A stretch of DNA of 64,000 bases, taken from Micromonospora sp. Llam0. GTDB lineage: Bacteria > Actinomycetota > Actinomycetes > Mycobacteriales > Micromonosporaceae. The DNA lies in assembly GCF_003751085.1 (NCBI RefSeq), contig NZ_RJJY01000001.1, positions 1,922,001 through 1,986,000 of the forward strand, written 5' to 3'. Below, piece after piece: positions 26,392 to 34,420 of the stretch. Made by a program: the position numbers and the translations under genes. Under the pieces are notes generated by a model that searched no databases, had not been told where the DNA came from, and was given only the letters and a program-made list of their open reading frames with translations. The stretch's first letter is position 1. Each line of letters opens with the position of its first letter.

Positions 26392-27414
26392 TCACCGCTT
26401 GCGGGCGATCAGCGCGCCGTTCGCCCCGGGGGCGTCGAAGACGACGGTACGGATGGAACCGAAGCCGGCGTCGGCCAGCCAGTCGGCGTACTCGGTCTCC
26501 GAGTAGTTGCGCCCGCCCTCGGTCTCCACCAGCATGTTCATCCCCATCAGGGCGGCCTCGGGCGGACCGGTGCGTTCGGGGTTGAGCAGCAACTCGCAGA
26601 CGACGATCGTGCCGCCGGACGGCAGCGCGTCGTGGCAGCGGGCCAGCAGCGCCCGGTTGGTCGGTTCGTCCCAGTCGTGCAGGATCATGCTGAGCAGGAT
26701 GACGTCATGTCCCTGCGGCAGCTTCTCGTCGGTGAAGAAGTCACCGGCGACGGTGTCGATCCGGTCGGCCAGACCGGCGGCGGTGGCCTTCTCCGCGGCG
26801 ACCGGCACGACGTGTGGCAGGTCGTAGACGCTCGCCCGCAGGTGCGGGTAGCGCCGGCACAACTCGATGGGGTACGCGCCCGACCCGCCGCCCAGGTCGA
26901 GTAGCCGGTGGTGGGCGCTGAAGTCGTAGGCGTCGCCCAGCGCGCGGGCGGTGAAGATCGACGCGGCGTACATCGCCTCCAGGAACAGGTTCAGGATCCG
27001 CGGGTCCACGTCGGCGAAGATCGACTCCTGGGTGTCCGGGTCCCAGGTCAGCGGCCGGTCGGTACGCAACGCCTCACCGATGCGGTGCCACGGCAGGTAG
27101 GTACGTTCGTCGCAGTAGCGAACCTGACCGCCGAAGTAGTAGGGCCGGCCGGCTACCAGGAACTCCTCGGCGATCGGTGCGTTGCGGTAGCTGTTGGAGC
27201 CGGGTTGCTTGGTGAGCAGTCCGAGCGAGGCGCAGGCGGCGAGCAGGGTGTCCGCTGGGCGCTCAGCCAGCCCGTACTCGTCGCACAGTTGCCCGACGGT
27301 GATGGTCCGGCCGCCGGCGAGCCTGGTGAACAGGTTCAGCTCGACGGCGGCGGCCAGGGTCTTGAAGCTCCAGAAACCGGTCACCAGACGCATAAGAGGG
27401 GTGGGGGTTAGCAT
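26392..27414 (-). CDS. SAM-dependent O-methyltransferase (small-molecule type)
   Basis: A 340-residue methyltransferase of the plant-like/acetylserotonin O-methyltransferase class used in secondary metabolism. The N-terminal winged-helix dimerisation domain spans ~1-100. The SAM-binding motif is LLDLGGGSGAYPIEL (about 175-190), followed by the VYDLPHVV motif, GDFFTDEKLP, and the catalytic-region LSMILHDWDEPTNR with a conserved His. It is an orphan: no polyketide, phenazine or other pathway gene is adjacent. The start is ambiguous: MLTPTPLM at 27414, or the second Met seven codons on (27393); neither has a good Shine-Dalgarno. Confidence 0.9.
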   Translation of the reverse strand: MLTPTPLMRLVTGFWSFKTLAAAVELNLFTRLAGGRTITVGQLCDEYGLAERPADTLLAACASLGLLTKQPGSNSYRNAPIAEEFLVAGRPYYFGGQVRYCDERTYLPWHRIGEALRTDRPLTWDPDTQESIFADVDPRILNLFLEAMYAASIFTARALGDAYDFSAHHRLLDLGGGSGAYPIELCRRYPHLRASVYDLPHVVPVAAEKATAAGLADRIDTVAGDFFTDEKLPQGHDVILLSMILHDWDEPTNRALLARCHDALPSGGTIVVCELLLNPERTGPPEAALMGMNMLVETEGGRNYSETEYADWLADAGFGSIRTVVFDAPGANGALIARKR

Positions 27415-27443
27415 CCGGACATTTTCCGGTAAAGGGCCGTCTG

Positions 27444-27461
27444 ACTGACGGAGCTGTCAGT
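27444..27461. promoter_or_regulatory. palindromic operator-like site upstream of the methyltransferase
   Basis: ACTGAC and GTCAGT arms flank GGAGCT, an 18-bp inverted repeat starting 30 bp before the methyltransferase start. This spacing suits a repressor site. Confidence 0.4.
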
Positions 27462-27498
27462 TAGCCGATAGATCCGGGTCGGGTATCCGTCCGGCCGA

Positions 27499-28368
27499 TC
27501 ACCACGAACCGGCTGTCGGGCCGGCCGACCCACCCCTGCGGCGCAGGTACTTTTCGAACTCCTGGGCGATCTCGTCACCGGTCAGCGGCTGGATACCCGC
27601 GTCGCCGACCCGTTCCTCCAACTCGCGAACGTACTCGCCCAGCTCGGCGTCCTGCTCGGCGGTGGTCCGCACCCGGGCCTCCCACTTCGCCGCCTCCTCG
27701 GCCATGTCGGCCATCGGCACCGGCAGGTCGAGCACGTCCTCCACCCGGTGCAGCAGCGCCAGTGTGGCCTTCGGGCAGGGGGGGTTGTTGGCGTAGTGCG
27801 GGACGTGCACCCAGAACGAGACCGCGTCCACCTCCGCACGGGCGCAGGCGTCCTGCAGCACCCCGACGATCCCGGTGGGACCGTCGTACCGGGTCGGGAC
27901 GAGCTGGAGTCGCTGCGCCGCCTCCTTCTCCGACGCGGTCCCGCTGATCGGCAGCGGCCGGGTGTACGGCACGTCGGCGAGTAGGGCGCCGAGCAGCACC
28001 ACCCGGTTGACCTCCAGGCTGTGGCACAGCTCCAGGACCTGTTCACAGAAGGTGCGCCAGCGCATGCTCGGTTCGATCCCGTGGATCAGCACCACGTCCC
28101 GGTCGGTGCCTTCCGGGCTGGCCACCATGAACCGGGTCGTCGGCCACTCGATGCGGCGGGCGTCGCCGCTGGAGCCGGTGATGGTCGGCCGGCTGACCTG
28201 GAAGTCGTAGAAGTCCTCCGGGTCCAGCGCGGCGATCTCCCGGGCCTGCCAGACCTCCTGCAGGTGCTCGACGGCCGCGGTGGAGGCGTCCGCGGCATCG
28301 TTCCAGCCTTCGAACGCGGCGATCGCCACCGGTGACCGCAGCACCGGCAGACCGTCGAACTCGGTCAC
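27499..28368 (-). CDS. PAC2-family protein
   Basis: A 289-residue protein of the PAC2 (proteasome assembly chaperone 2-like) superfamily. The start MTEFDGLPVLRSPVAIAAFE and the FEGWNDAADAST, VLIHGIEPSMRW and VVLLGALLADVPYTRP segments are typical. Actinobacterial members such as Rv2125 lie near mshC but have no proven role in proteasome assembly. The GTG start has GGAGG five to six bases upstream. The C-terminal Gly/Ser tail is short. Confidence 0.92.
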   Translation of the reverse strand: MTEFDGLPVLRSPVAIAAFEGWNDAADASTAAVEHLQEVWQAREIAALDPEDFYDFQVSRPTITGSSGDARRIEWPTTRFMVASPEGTDRDVVLIHGIEPSMRWRTFCEQVLELCHSLEVNRVVLLGALLADVPYTRPLPISGTASEKEAAQRLQLVPTRYDGPTGIVGVLQDACARAEVDAVSFWVHVPHYANNPPCPKATLALLHRVEDVLDLPVPMADMAEEAAKWEARVRTTAEQDAELGEYVRELEERVGDAGIQPLTGDEIAQEFEKYLRRRGGSAGPTAGSW

Positions 28369-28623
28369 CGGGCCTCCTCGCCGTCGTACCGACCGGGCAG
28401 CGCGCTCGCGGTCGTTGCGACTACTCGTCGACGTCTGGGTGCGGGGTAGTTGTCGTGCCTCACCCTGTCAGCCTACGTGCCGGCCGACGACCCGGCCCGG
28501 TGGCCGCGCCGGCTCCACCGCCGGCCTGATCCGCGCACCGCCGCCGTACGTATTGCGCAACTGGGGCAGCATGGACCGCAGGCGGCCACGCGTCGCCGTC
28601 CGACACTGAGCGAGGAGGCCGGT

Positions 28624-29385
28624 ATGCGCCAGCCCGGCGACCGTGTCCGCAGCCGGTTTCAGCTGGTGGCGTTGTGTGCCGCCGTCGTCGCGGCGGCGGC
28701 CTGCGCCGCGGTGCCGCTGCCCGATGCCGGGCCGGGTGAACCCAACCAGCCGGCGGTGCCTGGGGGCGGTGCCACCGGGGCGGGCGCCGACGGGTCGCTC
28801 GACGGCACCGACACGGTCGAGGAGTTCGAGCAGGACATCGCGGGTGCCGAAGCTCTCGCCGACGAGTACTGGTCGCAGCGGTTCGCCGGGTTCGGTGCGT
28901 CGTTCGAGCCGATCGGGCAGGCCATCGCCTACCAGCGCGACGGCGAACTGAGCTGCGGCGACCAGCTCATTCCACGCAACAACGCGGTCTACTGCCTGAC
29001 CAGCGGGTCCGAGTTCATCGCCTACGACGCGAACTGGGCATTCGACGTGTTCCAGACGGTCGGCGACTCGTTCCTGTTCTACCTGATCGGCCACGAATAC
29101 GCGCACGGCATCCAGGTGCGGCTGGACCTGGAGTACCGGTTCAGCATCCAGCGGGAGCTGGCCGCCGACTGTCTGGCCGGGGCCTACCTCGGCGACTCGG
29201 TACGCGACGGCACGCTGCAGCTCGACGACGGTGACCTGGAGGAGTTCCAACGCGGTCTGGCGACCGTGGCGGACGATCCCGACCAGCCGTGGTTCGAGGA
29301 GGGGTCGCACGGCACCGCCGACCAGCGGATCGCGGCCTTCTTCAACGGGTACGACCGGTCGCTGGCCGGGTGTGACCTGACCTGA
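28624..29385 (+). CDS. exported zinc metallopeptidase-like protein
   Basis: A 253-residue protein starting at ATG 28624 behind GAGGAGG. Residues 1-32 form a signal sequence with a possible weak lipobox around Cys28. The HExxH motif is His157-Glu158-Tyr-Ala-His161 (LIGHEYAHGIQ), with ELAADCLAGAYLGDSV downstream carrying the likely third ligand. This layout is that of the YpfJ/neutral zinc metallopeptidase family, mostly uncharacterised. It should act outside the membrane. Its gene is divergent from the PAC2 gene. Confidence 0.8.
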   Translation: MRQPGDRVRSRFQLVALCAAVVAAAACAAVPLPDAGPGEPNQPAVPGGGATGAGADGSLDGTDTVEEFEQDIAGAEALADEYWSQRFAGFGASFEPIGQAIAYQRDGELSCGDQLIPRNNAVYCLTSGSEFIAYDANWAFDVFQTVGDSFLFYLIGHEYAHGIQVRLDLEYRFSIQRELAADCLAGAYLGDSVRDGTLQLDDGDLEEFQRGLATVADDPDQPWFEEGSHGTADQRIAAFFNGYDRSLAGCDLT

Positions 29386-29422
29386 CTGACGCCGGCCGAG
29401 GCAGCCTGCTGTTCTGCGCTGT

Positions 29423-29447
29423 CGCTGTCGCCGGCTGGGCGACAGCG
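29423..29447 (+). terminator. hairpin after the metallopeptidase gene
   Basis: CGCTGTCGC and GCGACAGCG form a 9-bp stem with a seven-base loop, 37 bp past the stop codon. Confidence 0.5.
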
Positions 29448-29503
29448 CTGTGATCAGGCAGGATCGTGGGACGTCACGTCGTGCCCCGACCAGGGAGGTT
29501 CCG

Positions 29504-30196
29504 CTGAATACCCCGCCACCCGCCGCCGTCCTGTTCGACATGGACGGAACGTTGATCGACAGCGAGAAGCTCTGGGACGTGGCCCTGCGGGAGCTGGCCG
29601 TGCACTACGGCGGGCAACTGTCCGCCGAGGCGCGGTTGGCGATGGTGGGTTCGGACATGGCCACCACGATGGGGCTGCTGCATGAGGACCTGGGCCAGCC
29701 GTGGCGGGACCCGGCGACCGGCGCTGCCTGGCTGACGCGTCGGGTCACCGCCCTGTTCAGCGCCGGCGTCCCGGCCCGGCCGGGCGCGTTCGAGCTGGTC
29801 CGGTCCGTACGGGCGGCCGGCATCCGCACCGCGCTGGTCACCTCGACCGAGCGCGCCCTGGTGGACGTGGCGCTGCACACCATCGGGCGGCACAACTTCG
29901 ACGTGGTGTGCTGCGGGGACGAGGTGCCGGCGACCAAACCCGATCCGGCCCCGTACCTGGCCGCTGCGGCCGCCCTCGGCGTGTCGACGGTGGACTGCGT
30001 GGCGGTCGAGGATTCCCCGGCCGGGGTGGCCAGCGCGCACGCTGCCGGGGCGGCGGTGCTCGCGGTGCCGGCCGAGGCGGTGTTTCCGGTGCCGGACCGG
30101 GTCCAGGTCCGGGCGAGTCTGTGCGACGTGACCGTGGTCGATCTGACTGCGCTCCTCGCCGCGTACCGGGCCGACCTGCCCGTGGCGGCCGGTTGA
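29504..30196 (+). CDS. HAD-superfamily phosphatase (beta-phosphoglucomutase-like); probable CTG start
   Basis: A predicted 230-residue subfamily IA HAD hydrolase. Motif I is DMDGT at residues 12-16, motif II is LVTSTER, motif III is ATKPDPAPY, and motif IV is VAVEDSPAGVASA. A helical cap lies between motifs I and II. The best Shine-Dalgarno, AGGGAGG, lies five bases before a CTG at 29504, which gives a product of typical length. The alternative GTG at 29450 adds 18 uncharacteristic residues and has no ribosome site. The substrate is a phosphorylated metabolite of unknown identity. Confidence 0.85.
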   Translation: MNTPPPAAVLFDMDGTLIDSEKLWDVALRELAVHYGGQLSAEARLAMVGSDMATTMGLLHEDLGQPWRDPATGAAWLTRRVTALFSAGVPARPGAFELVRSVRAAGIRTALVTSTERALVDVALHTIGRHNFDVVCCGDEVPATKPDPAPYLAAAAALGVSTVDCVAVEDSPAGVASAHAAGAAVLAVPAEAVFPVPDRVQVRASLCDVTVVDLTALLAAYRADLPVAAG

Positions 30197-30231
30197 CGGG
30201 CAGCCCGAAGCCCGCTGCCCGTCAACCGGCC
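30187..30231. terminator. long bidirectional hairpin over the HAD stop codon
   Basis: GGCCGGTTGACGGGCAG and its perfect complement form a 17-bp stem with an 11-base loop. The HAD stop codon (30194-30196) lies inside the left arm, and the convergent permease stop is 8 bp beyond. Confidence 0.85.
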
Positions 30232-30238
30232 TGGCCGG

Positions 30239-32785
30239 TCACTCGTGCGAGATCGCCTGCAGTACGTTCAACCGGGACGCCCGCCAGGCCGGCCACCAGG
30301 CGGCGACCACGCCGGCCAGCGCGGCGGCGACGACGAACCCGACGAGTTGGCCGACCGGCACACTGACCACAGACAGCACGTCCTGGCTGCGCATCGCGAA
30401 CGACGCGGCCAGTCCGAGCGCCACGCCCAACGCCACACCGAGCAGGCAGCCGAAGACCGCCATCAGCAGTGACTCGACGCGGACCATCCGGCGGACCTGG
30501 CGTCGGCTCATCCCCACCGCGCGTAGCAGCCCGAGTTCCCGGGTGCGTTCGTAGATGCTCAGCACCAGCGTGTTGACGATCCCGATGAAGGCCACCAGCA
30601 CGGCGAGGGCCAGCAGTACGTAGAAGATGCTGAGCAGGATGTCGACCAGCTGGTTCTGCTGCTCGACGAAGCTGCTGCGGTCGCCGACCGTCACCAGCGG
30701 GTAGTCGGCCATCAGCGCCTCGGTCTCGGCGACGATCCGCTGCACGTCGGCGTCCGGGGTGGTGGCGACGAACCCCTGGTAGGCCAGTGGCCCGGCGAGG
30801 TACCGCACCTGGGACTCGGGCAGGATCAGCCCGGCGGTGAGCGCGGTGCGGTAGACGCCGACGAGTTCGTAGGTCCGTTCGCCGCCACGTGGCATGTCGA
30901 TGACGATGTCGTCGCCGACCGTCCATCCGTTGGATTGCGCGGTGTTCACGTCAACCACCGTCTCGCCGTCGCCGGCGTCGAGGCGGCCCTGCACGGTCTC
31001 GAAGGCGAACATCGGGCCGGCCTGTGACAGGTCGGTGGCGGAGATGAGCTGGTTGGGGCGGCCGTCGGCGGTCAGTATCGCGATGTGGTACGCGACGGTG
31101 CCGGTCACGCCGTCGATCTCGGCTACCTGGTCGAGGCGTGCTGGGTCGAAGCCCTCCCGCCCGGTCGGCAGTTGCTGGCCGTTGGTCAAGATGATGATCT
31201 CGGCCCCGAGGCCGTTCTCCACCAGGTCGGTGGTGGTCGCCTTCAACGACGACCCGATCACCGCGATGGTGCTGACCAGGGTCACCCCGATCATCAGGGC
31301 GGCGGCGGTGACAGCGGTACGCCGCGGGTTGCGCAGCGTGTTGCGTCGGCCGAGACCGGTCGCCGTACCCCAGCTGACCAGACGCCCGACGGTGCCGGCC
31401 ACCGGACGGGTGAGGGCGGGCGACAGCAGCGCCACGCCGATGATCGACAGCAGCACCCCACCGCCGAGCGCGACGGCGGTCAGCCCGGAGACACCGATCA
31501 GCCCCACGGCCAGCAGCCCCGCGCCGAGCGTGGTGACCACCCCGCCGGTGATGGTGAGCCCGGTCAGCGGCCGGTCCGGGCGGACCACGTCGCGCATCGC
31601 GGCCACCGGCGGGACGGCCGAGGCGCGGATCGCCGGAATCAACGCCGCGACCATGGTCATCAGTACACCGACCAGGTAGGACGCCAGGATCGCGACCGGT
31701 GAGACGATCAGCCCGCCAGCGGGCAGCGACAGCGCGTCGACGGCCAGGAACTGCAGGCCGGCGGCGACGCCGATGCCGGCGGCCAGGCCGAGGGTGGCCG
31801 CGATCACCCCGACGACCAGCGCCTCGATCAGCACCGCCGAGGTGACCTGGGCCCAACTGGCGCCCAGCGCCCGGAGCAGGGCCAGCTCGCGGGACCGCTG
31901 CGCGACCAGGATGTTGAACGTGTTGAAGATCAGGAACATGCCGACCAGCAACGCGATCAGTGCGAACCCGAGGAAGAACCAGTTGACGAAGGTCAGCAGT
32001 TGGGTGAACTGGGACGCCTGCTCGTCGGCGAGCTCCGCGCCGGTCACCGCCTCGAACCCGGCTGGCAGCCCGTCGGCCACCAGCCGCTTGAGCTCGTCGT
32101 CGGTGACGCCGGGGTCGGCGGTCAACTGCGCGGCGCCGAACACCCCGGTCTCGCCGTAGAACAGCTGCTGTGCCTGTGGCACGGTGAAGGCGACCAATGT
32201 CTCGCCGCCGAGGGTGGACCTGCCCCCGCTGTACTCCAGCAGGCCCACCACGTCGTACTCGCTGGCCTGGTAGGCGCTGGAGACGTACACCCGGAGCCGG
32301 TCGCCGACCGTGACGCCGGCCTGCTCGGCGGTCAACCGGGTCACCGCGACCTCGTCGTCGGCGCTGGGCGTACGCCCCTGCGCGACCTGGAGCAGCGCGT
32401 CGTCGTCGCCGGCGGTGGCCAGGCCGATGCCCAGCTGTGGTGCCTGGCTCGGCACCGCCTTGCCGTCGGTGGCCCGGAACGGGATCACCCCGGTCGAGCT
32501 GGCGTCACCGGTCACCGACGCCACCCCGTCGACGGCGGCGATGCGATCCAGGTCGGCGTCGGTCAGCAGCGGCGGCTCCGCCTGCTGACCGGCCACTTCG
32601 GCCGCCTGCACCTGTACGGCGACGTCCGCGTTGACAGTCTGGAAGAGCCGTTCGAAGCGGCTGCTCAAGCTGTCGGTGAGCACCGTGGCGCTGGAAACGA
32701 ACAGCACCCCGAGGATGATCGCCACCCCGGACAGCACCAGCCGCAGTTTGCGGGAGAGCAGACTCTTCAACGTGGCGCGCAGCAT
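30239..32785 (-). CDS. ABC transporter permease, FtsX/MacB type
   Basis: An 848-residue permease with two FtsX-type units. Helix 1 (about 17-37) is followed by a large extracytoplasmic MacB-like domain, a cluster of transmembrane helices (about 265-420), further core segments (GTATGLGRRNTLRNPRRTA is a typical cytoplasmic loop), a second periplasmic domain and three C-terminal helices. These permeases use ATP for mechanotransmission or export of lipoproteins, peptides or antibiotics rather than import. It overlaps the ATPase stop by one base (TGATG), so the pair is one transporter. The substrate is unknown; the two-component genes nearby hint at envelope stress regulation. Confidence 0.92.
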   Translation of the reverse strand: MLRATLKSLLSRKLRLVLSGVAIILGVLFVSSATVLTDSLSSRFERLFQTVNADVAVQVQAAEVAGQQAEPPLLTDADLDRIAAVDGVASVTGDASSTGVIPFRATDGKAVPSQAPQLGIGLATAGDDDALLQVAQGRTPSADDEVAVTRLTAEQAGVTVGDRLRVYVSSAYQASEYDVVGLLEYSGGRSTLGGETLVAFTVPQAQQLFYGETGVFGAAQLTADPGVTDDELKRLVADGLPAGFEAVTGAELADEQASQFTQLLTFVNWFFLGFALIALLVGMFLIFNTFNILVAQRSRELALLRALGASWAQVTSAVLIEALVVGVIAATLGLAAGIGVAAGLQFLAVDALSLPAGGLIVSPVAILASYLVGVLMTMVAALIPAIRASAVPPVAAMRDVVRPDRPLTGLTITGGVVTTLGAGLLAVGLIGVSGLTAVALGGGVLLSIIGVALLSPALTRPVAGTVGRLVSWGTATGLGRRNTLRNPRRTAVTAAALMIGVTLVSTIAVIGSSLKATTTDLVENGLGAEIIILTNGQQLPTGREGFDPARLDQVAEIDGVTGTVAYHIAILTADGRPNQLISATDLSQAGPMFAFETVQGRLDAGDGETVVDVNTAQSNGWTVGDDIVIDMPRGGERTYELVGVYRTALTAGLILPESQVRYLAGPLAYQGFVATTPDADVQRIVAETEALMADYPLVTVGDRSSFVEQQNQLVDILLSIFYVLLALAVLVAFIGIVNTLVLSIYERTRELGLLRAVGMSRRQVRRMVRVESLLMAVFGCLLGVALGVALGLAASFAMRSQDVLSVVSVPVGQLVGFVVAAALAGVVAAWWPAWRASRLNVLQAISHE

Positions 32786-33552
32786 CAGGCCTGCTCCTGC
32801 TCGATCGCCGCGACGTCGAGGCCCTTCAGCCGGTCGAGGACCGCCTCGGCGGTGGGCTGCTGCAGCTCGTCGACGATCCGGCCGTCGGCGAGGAAGACGA
32901 CGCGGTCGGAGTAGGAGGCGGCCACCGGGTCGTGGGTGACCATGACGATGGTCTGCTGGTGGTCGCGTACCGAGTTACGCAGGAAGCCGAGGACGTCGGC
33001 GCCGGCGCGGGAGTCGAGGTTGCCGGTCGGCTCGTCGGCGAAGACGACGTCGGGGCGGGCGACGAGGGCGCGGGCGCAGGCGACCCGCTGCTGCTGGCCG
33101 CCGGACAGTTGGGTGGGGCGGTGGTGCAGGCGGTCACGCAGGCCGACGGTGTCGATGACGGTGTCGAACCAGGCCGGGTCGGGTTTGCGGCCGGCGATCG
33201 CCATGGGCAGCAGAATGTTCTCCTCGGCGGTGAGCGTGGGCAGGAGGTTGAACTGCTGGAAGATGAAGCCGAGTTTGTCCCGGCGGAGTCTGGTCAGCCC
33301 GGTGTCGTTGAGTCCGGTGACGGTGGTGTCGCCGATGGTGATGGTGCCGCGGGTGACGGTGTCGAGCCCGGCGAGGCAGTGCATCAGGGTGGACTTGCCG
33401 GAGCCGGACGGCCCCATGATGGCGGTGAACCGGGCGGGTTCCAGGTCGAGGGTGACGCCGTGCAGGGCGATCACCTGGGCTTCGCCGGTGCCGTACACCT
33501 TCCACACGTCGGCTGCCCGGGCAGCTGGTCCGGTCGCTGTCGTCGTTGTCAC
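32785..33552 (-). CDS. ABC transporter ATP-binding protein (LolD/MacB type)
   Basis: A 255-residue ATPase. Walker A is GPSGSGKST, the signature is LSGGQQQRVA, Walker B is VVFADEPTGNLDS, and the H-loop is IVMVTHDP. DEPTGNLDSR is typical of the LolD/MacB/FtsE branch that drives FtsX-fold permeases. It is translationally coupled to the permease. The C-terminal ~35 residues are a short extension. Confidence 0.96.
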   Translation of the reverse strand: MTTTTATGPAARAADVWKVYGTGEAQVIALHGVTLDLEPARFTAIMGPSGSGKSTLMHCLAGLDTVTRGTITIGDTTVTGLNDTGLTRLRRDKLGFIFQQFNLLPTLTAEENILLPMAIAGRKPDPAWFDTVIDTVGLRDRLHHRPTQLSGGQQQRVACARALVARPDVVFADEPTGNLDSRAGADVLGFLRNSVRDHQQTIVMVTHDPVAASYSDRVVFLADGRIVDELQQPTAEAVLDRLKGLDVAAIEQEQA

Positions 33553-33685
33553 GTCGGAGACTCCTACCGTTGTCGTCTGCCGCCAACGGTATGTTCCGGT
33601 CGCCCTGACCGGGTCCTGCCCGGGAACGGTTCACCGCTCCGCCCACGACCGGGGCGCTTCTCCGACCTGAGAATGATCTCAGCGA

Positions 33686-33735
33686 GCCCGACTCATCCGC
33701 CAGGGCAGGTTCAGGCCCGACTCATCCGCCAGGGC
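33686..33735. repeat. 21-bp direct repeat carrying the response-regulator stop codon
   Basis: GCCCGACTCATCCGCCAGGGC is present at 33686-33706 and identically at 33715-33735. The second copy contains the stop codon of the response regulator (33722-33724, minus strand); the first lies just past it. This is a 29-bp tandem gene-end duplication. Confidence 0.9.
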
Positions 33736-34420
33736 GGACCAGGCCGGACTCGTACGCCAGCACCACGGCCTGGACCCGGTCCCGCAGCCCGAGTTTGGTC
33801 AGTACGTGTCCGACGTGAGTCTTGATCGTGGTTTCGCTGACCGACAGGGTGGTGGCGATCTCGGCGTTGGACAGTCCTCGGGCCATCTGGATGAGCACTT
33901 CACGTTCCCGTTCGGTGAGCACGTCCAGCGCCTTCGGCGGTGCCGCGTCCGGATCGGGCAGGGTGAGCGCGAACTTGTCCAACAGCCGACGCAGGATCCG
34001 GGGGGCCACCACGGCCTCACCGATCGCTACCGTCCGGATGGCGGCCACCAGGTCCTCGGCGGGCACGTCCTTGGCCAGGAAGCCGCTGGCACCGGCGCGC
34101 AGCGCCCCCACCACGTACTCGTCGAGGTCGAAGGTGGTGAGGATGAGGACCCGGACCGGCAGTCGGGCGTCGACGATCACCCGGGTCGCCGCCACCCCGT
34201 CCATCCGGGGCATCCGGATGTCCATCAGCACGACGTCGGGCAGGAGCCGGCGGGCCAGGTCGACGGCTTCCGCTCCGTCCGCTGCCTCGCCGACGATGTC
34301 CAGGTCGTCCTCGGCGCCGAGGACCATCCGGAATCCGGTGCGCAGCAGCGGTTGGTCGTCGGCGAGCAGGATCCGGACCGGACGGGTGGTGGACGGGGCG
34401 GCGATGCCGGGTTCGCTCAC
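33722..34420 (-). CDS. NarL/LuxR-family response regulator
   Basis: A 232-residue regulator. The receiver domain (15-130) has the acidic pair in LLADDQPLLR, the phospho-acceptor Asp67 in VVLMDIRMPRMDG, and Lys in GFLAKDVP. The LuxR-type helix-turn-helix (about 165-228) has LTEREREVLIQMARGLSNAEIA and TIKTHVGHVLTKLGL. Its GTG overlaps the histidine-kinase stop by four bases (GTGA), so kinase and regulator are a cognate pair. The adjacent ABC exporter, on the same strand 169 bp downstream, is its likely target, by analogy with similar actinobacterial loci. Confidence 0.95.
   Translation of the reverse strand: MSEPGIAAPSTTRPVRILLADDQPLLRTGFRMVLGAEDDLDIVGEAADGAEAVDLARRLLPDVVLMDIRMPRMDGVAATRVIVDARLPVRVLILTTFDLDEYVVGALRAGASGFLAKDVPAEDLVAAIRTVAIGEAVVAPRILRRLLDKFALTLPDPDAAPPKALDVLTEREREVLIQMARGLSNAEIATTLSVSETTIKTHVGHVLTKLGLRDRVQAVVLAYESGLVRPGG

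Noticed and set aside
30894..31679. Open frame antisense to the ABC permease
   Set aside because: The Ser/Thr-rich frame is a shadow of the permease, and no ribosome site precedes it.
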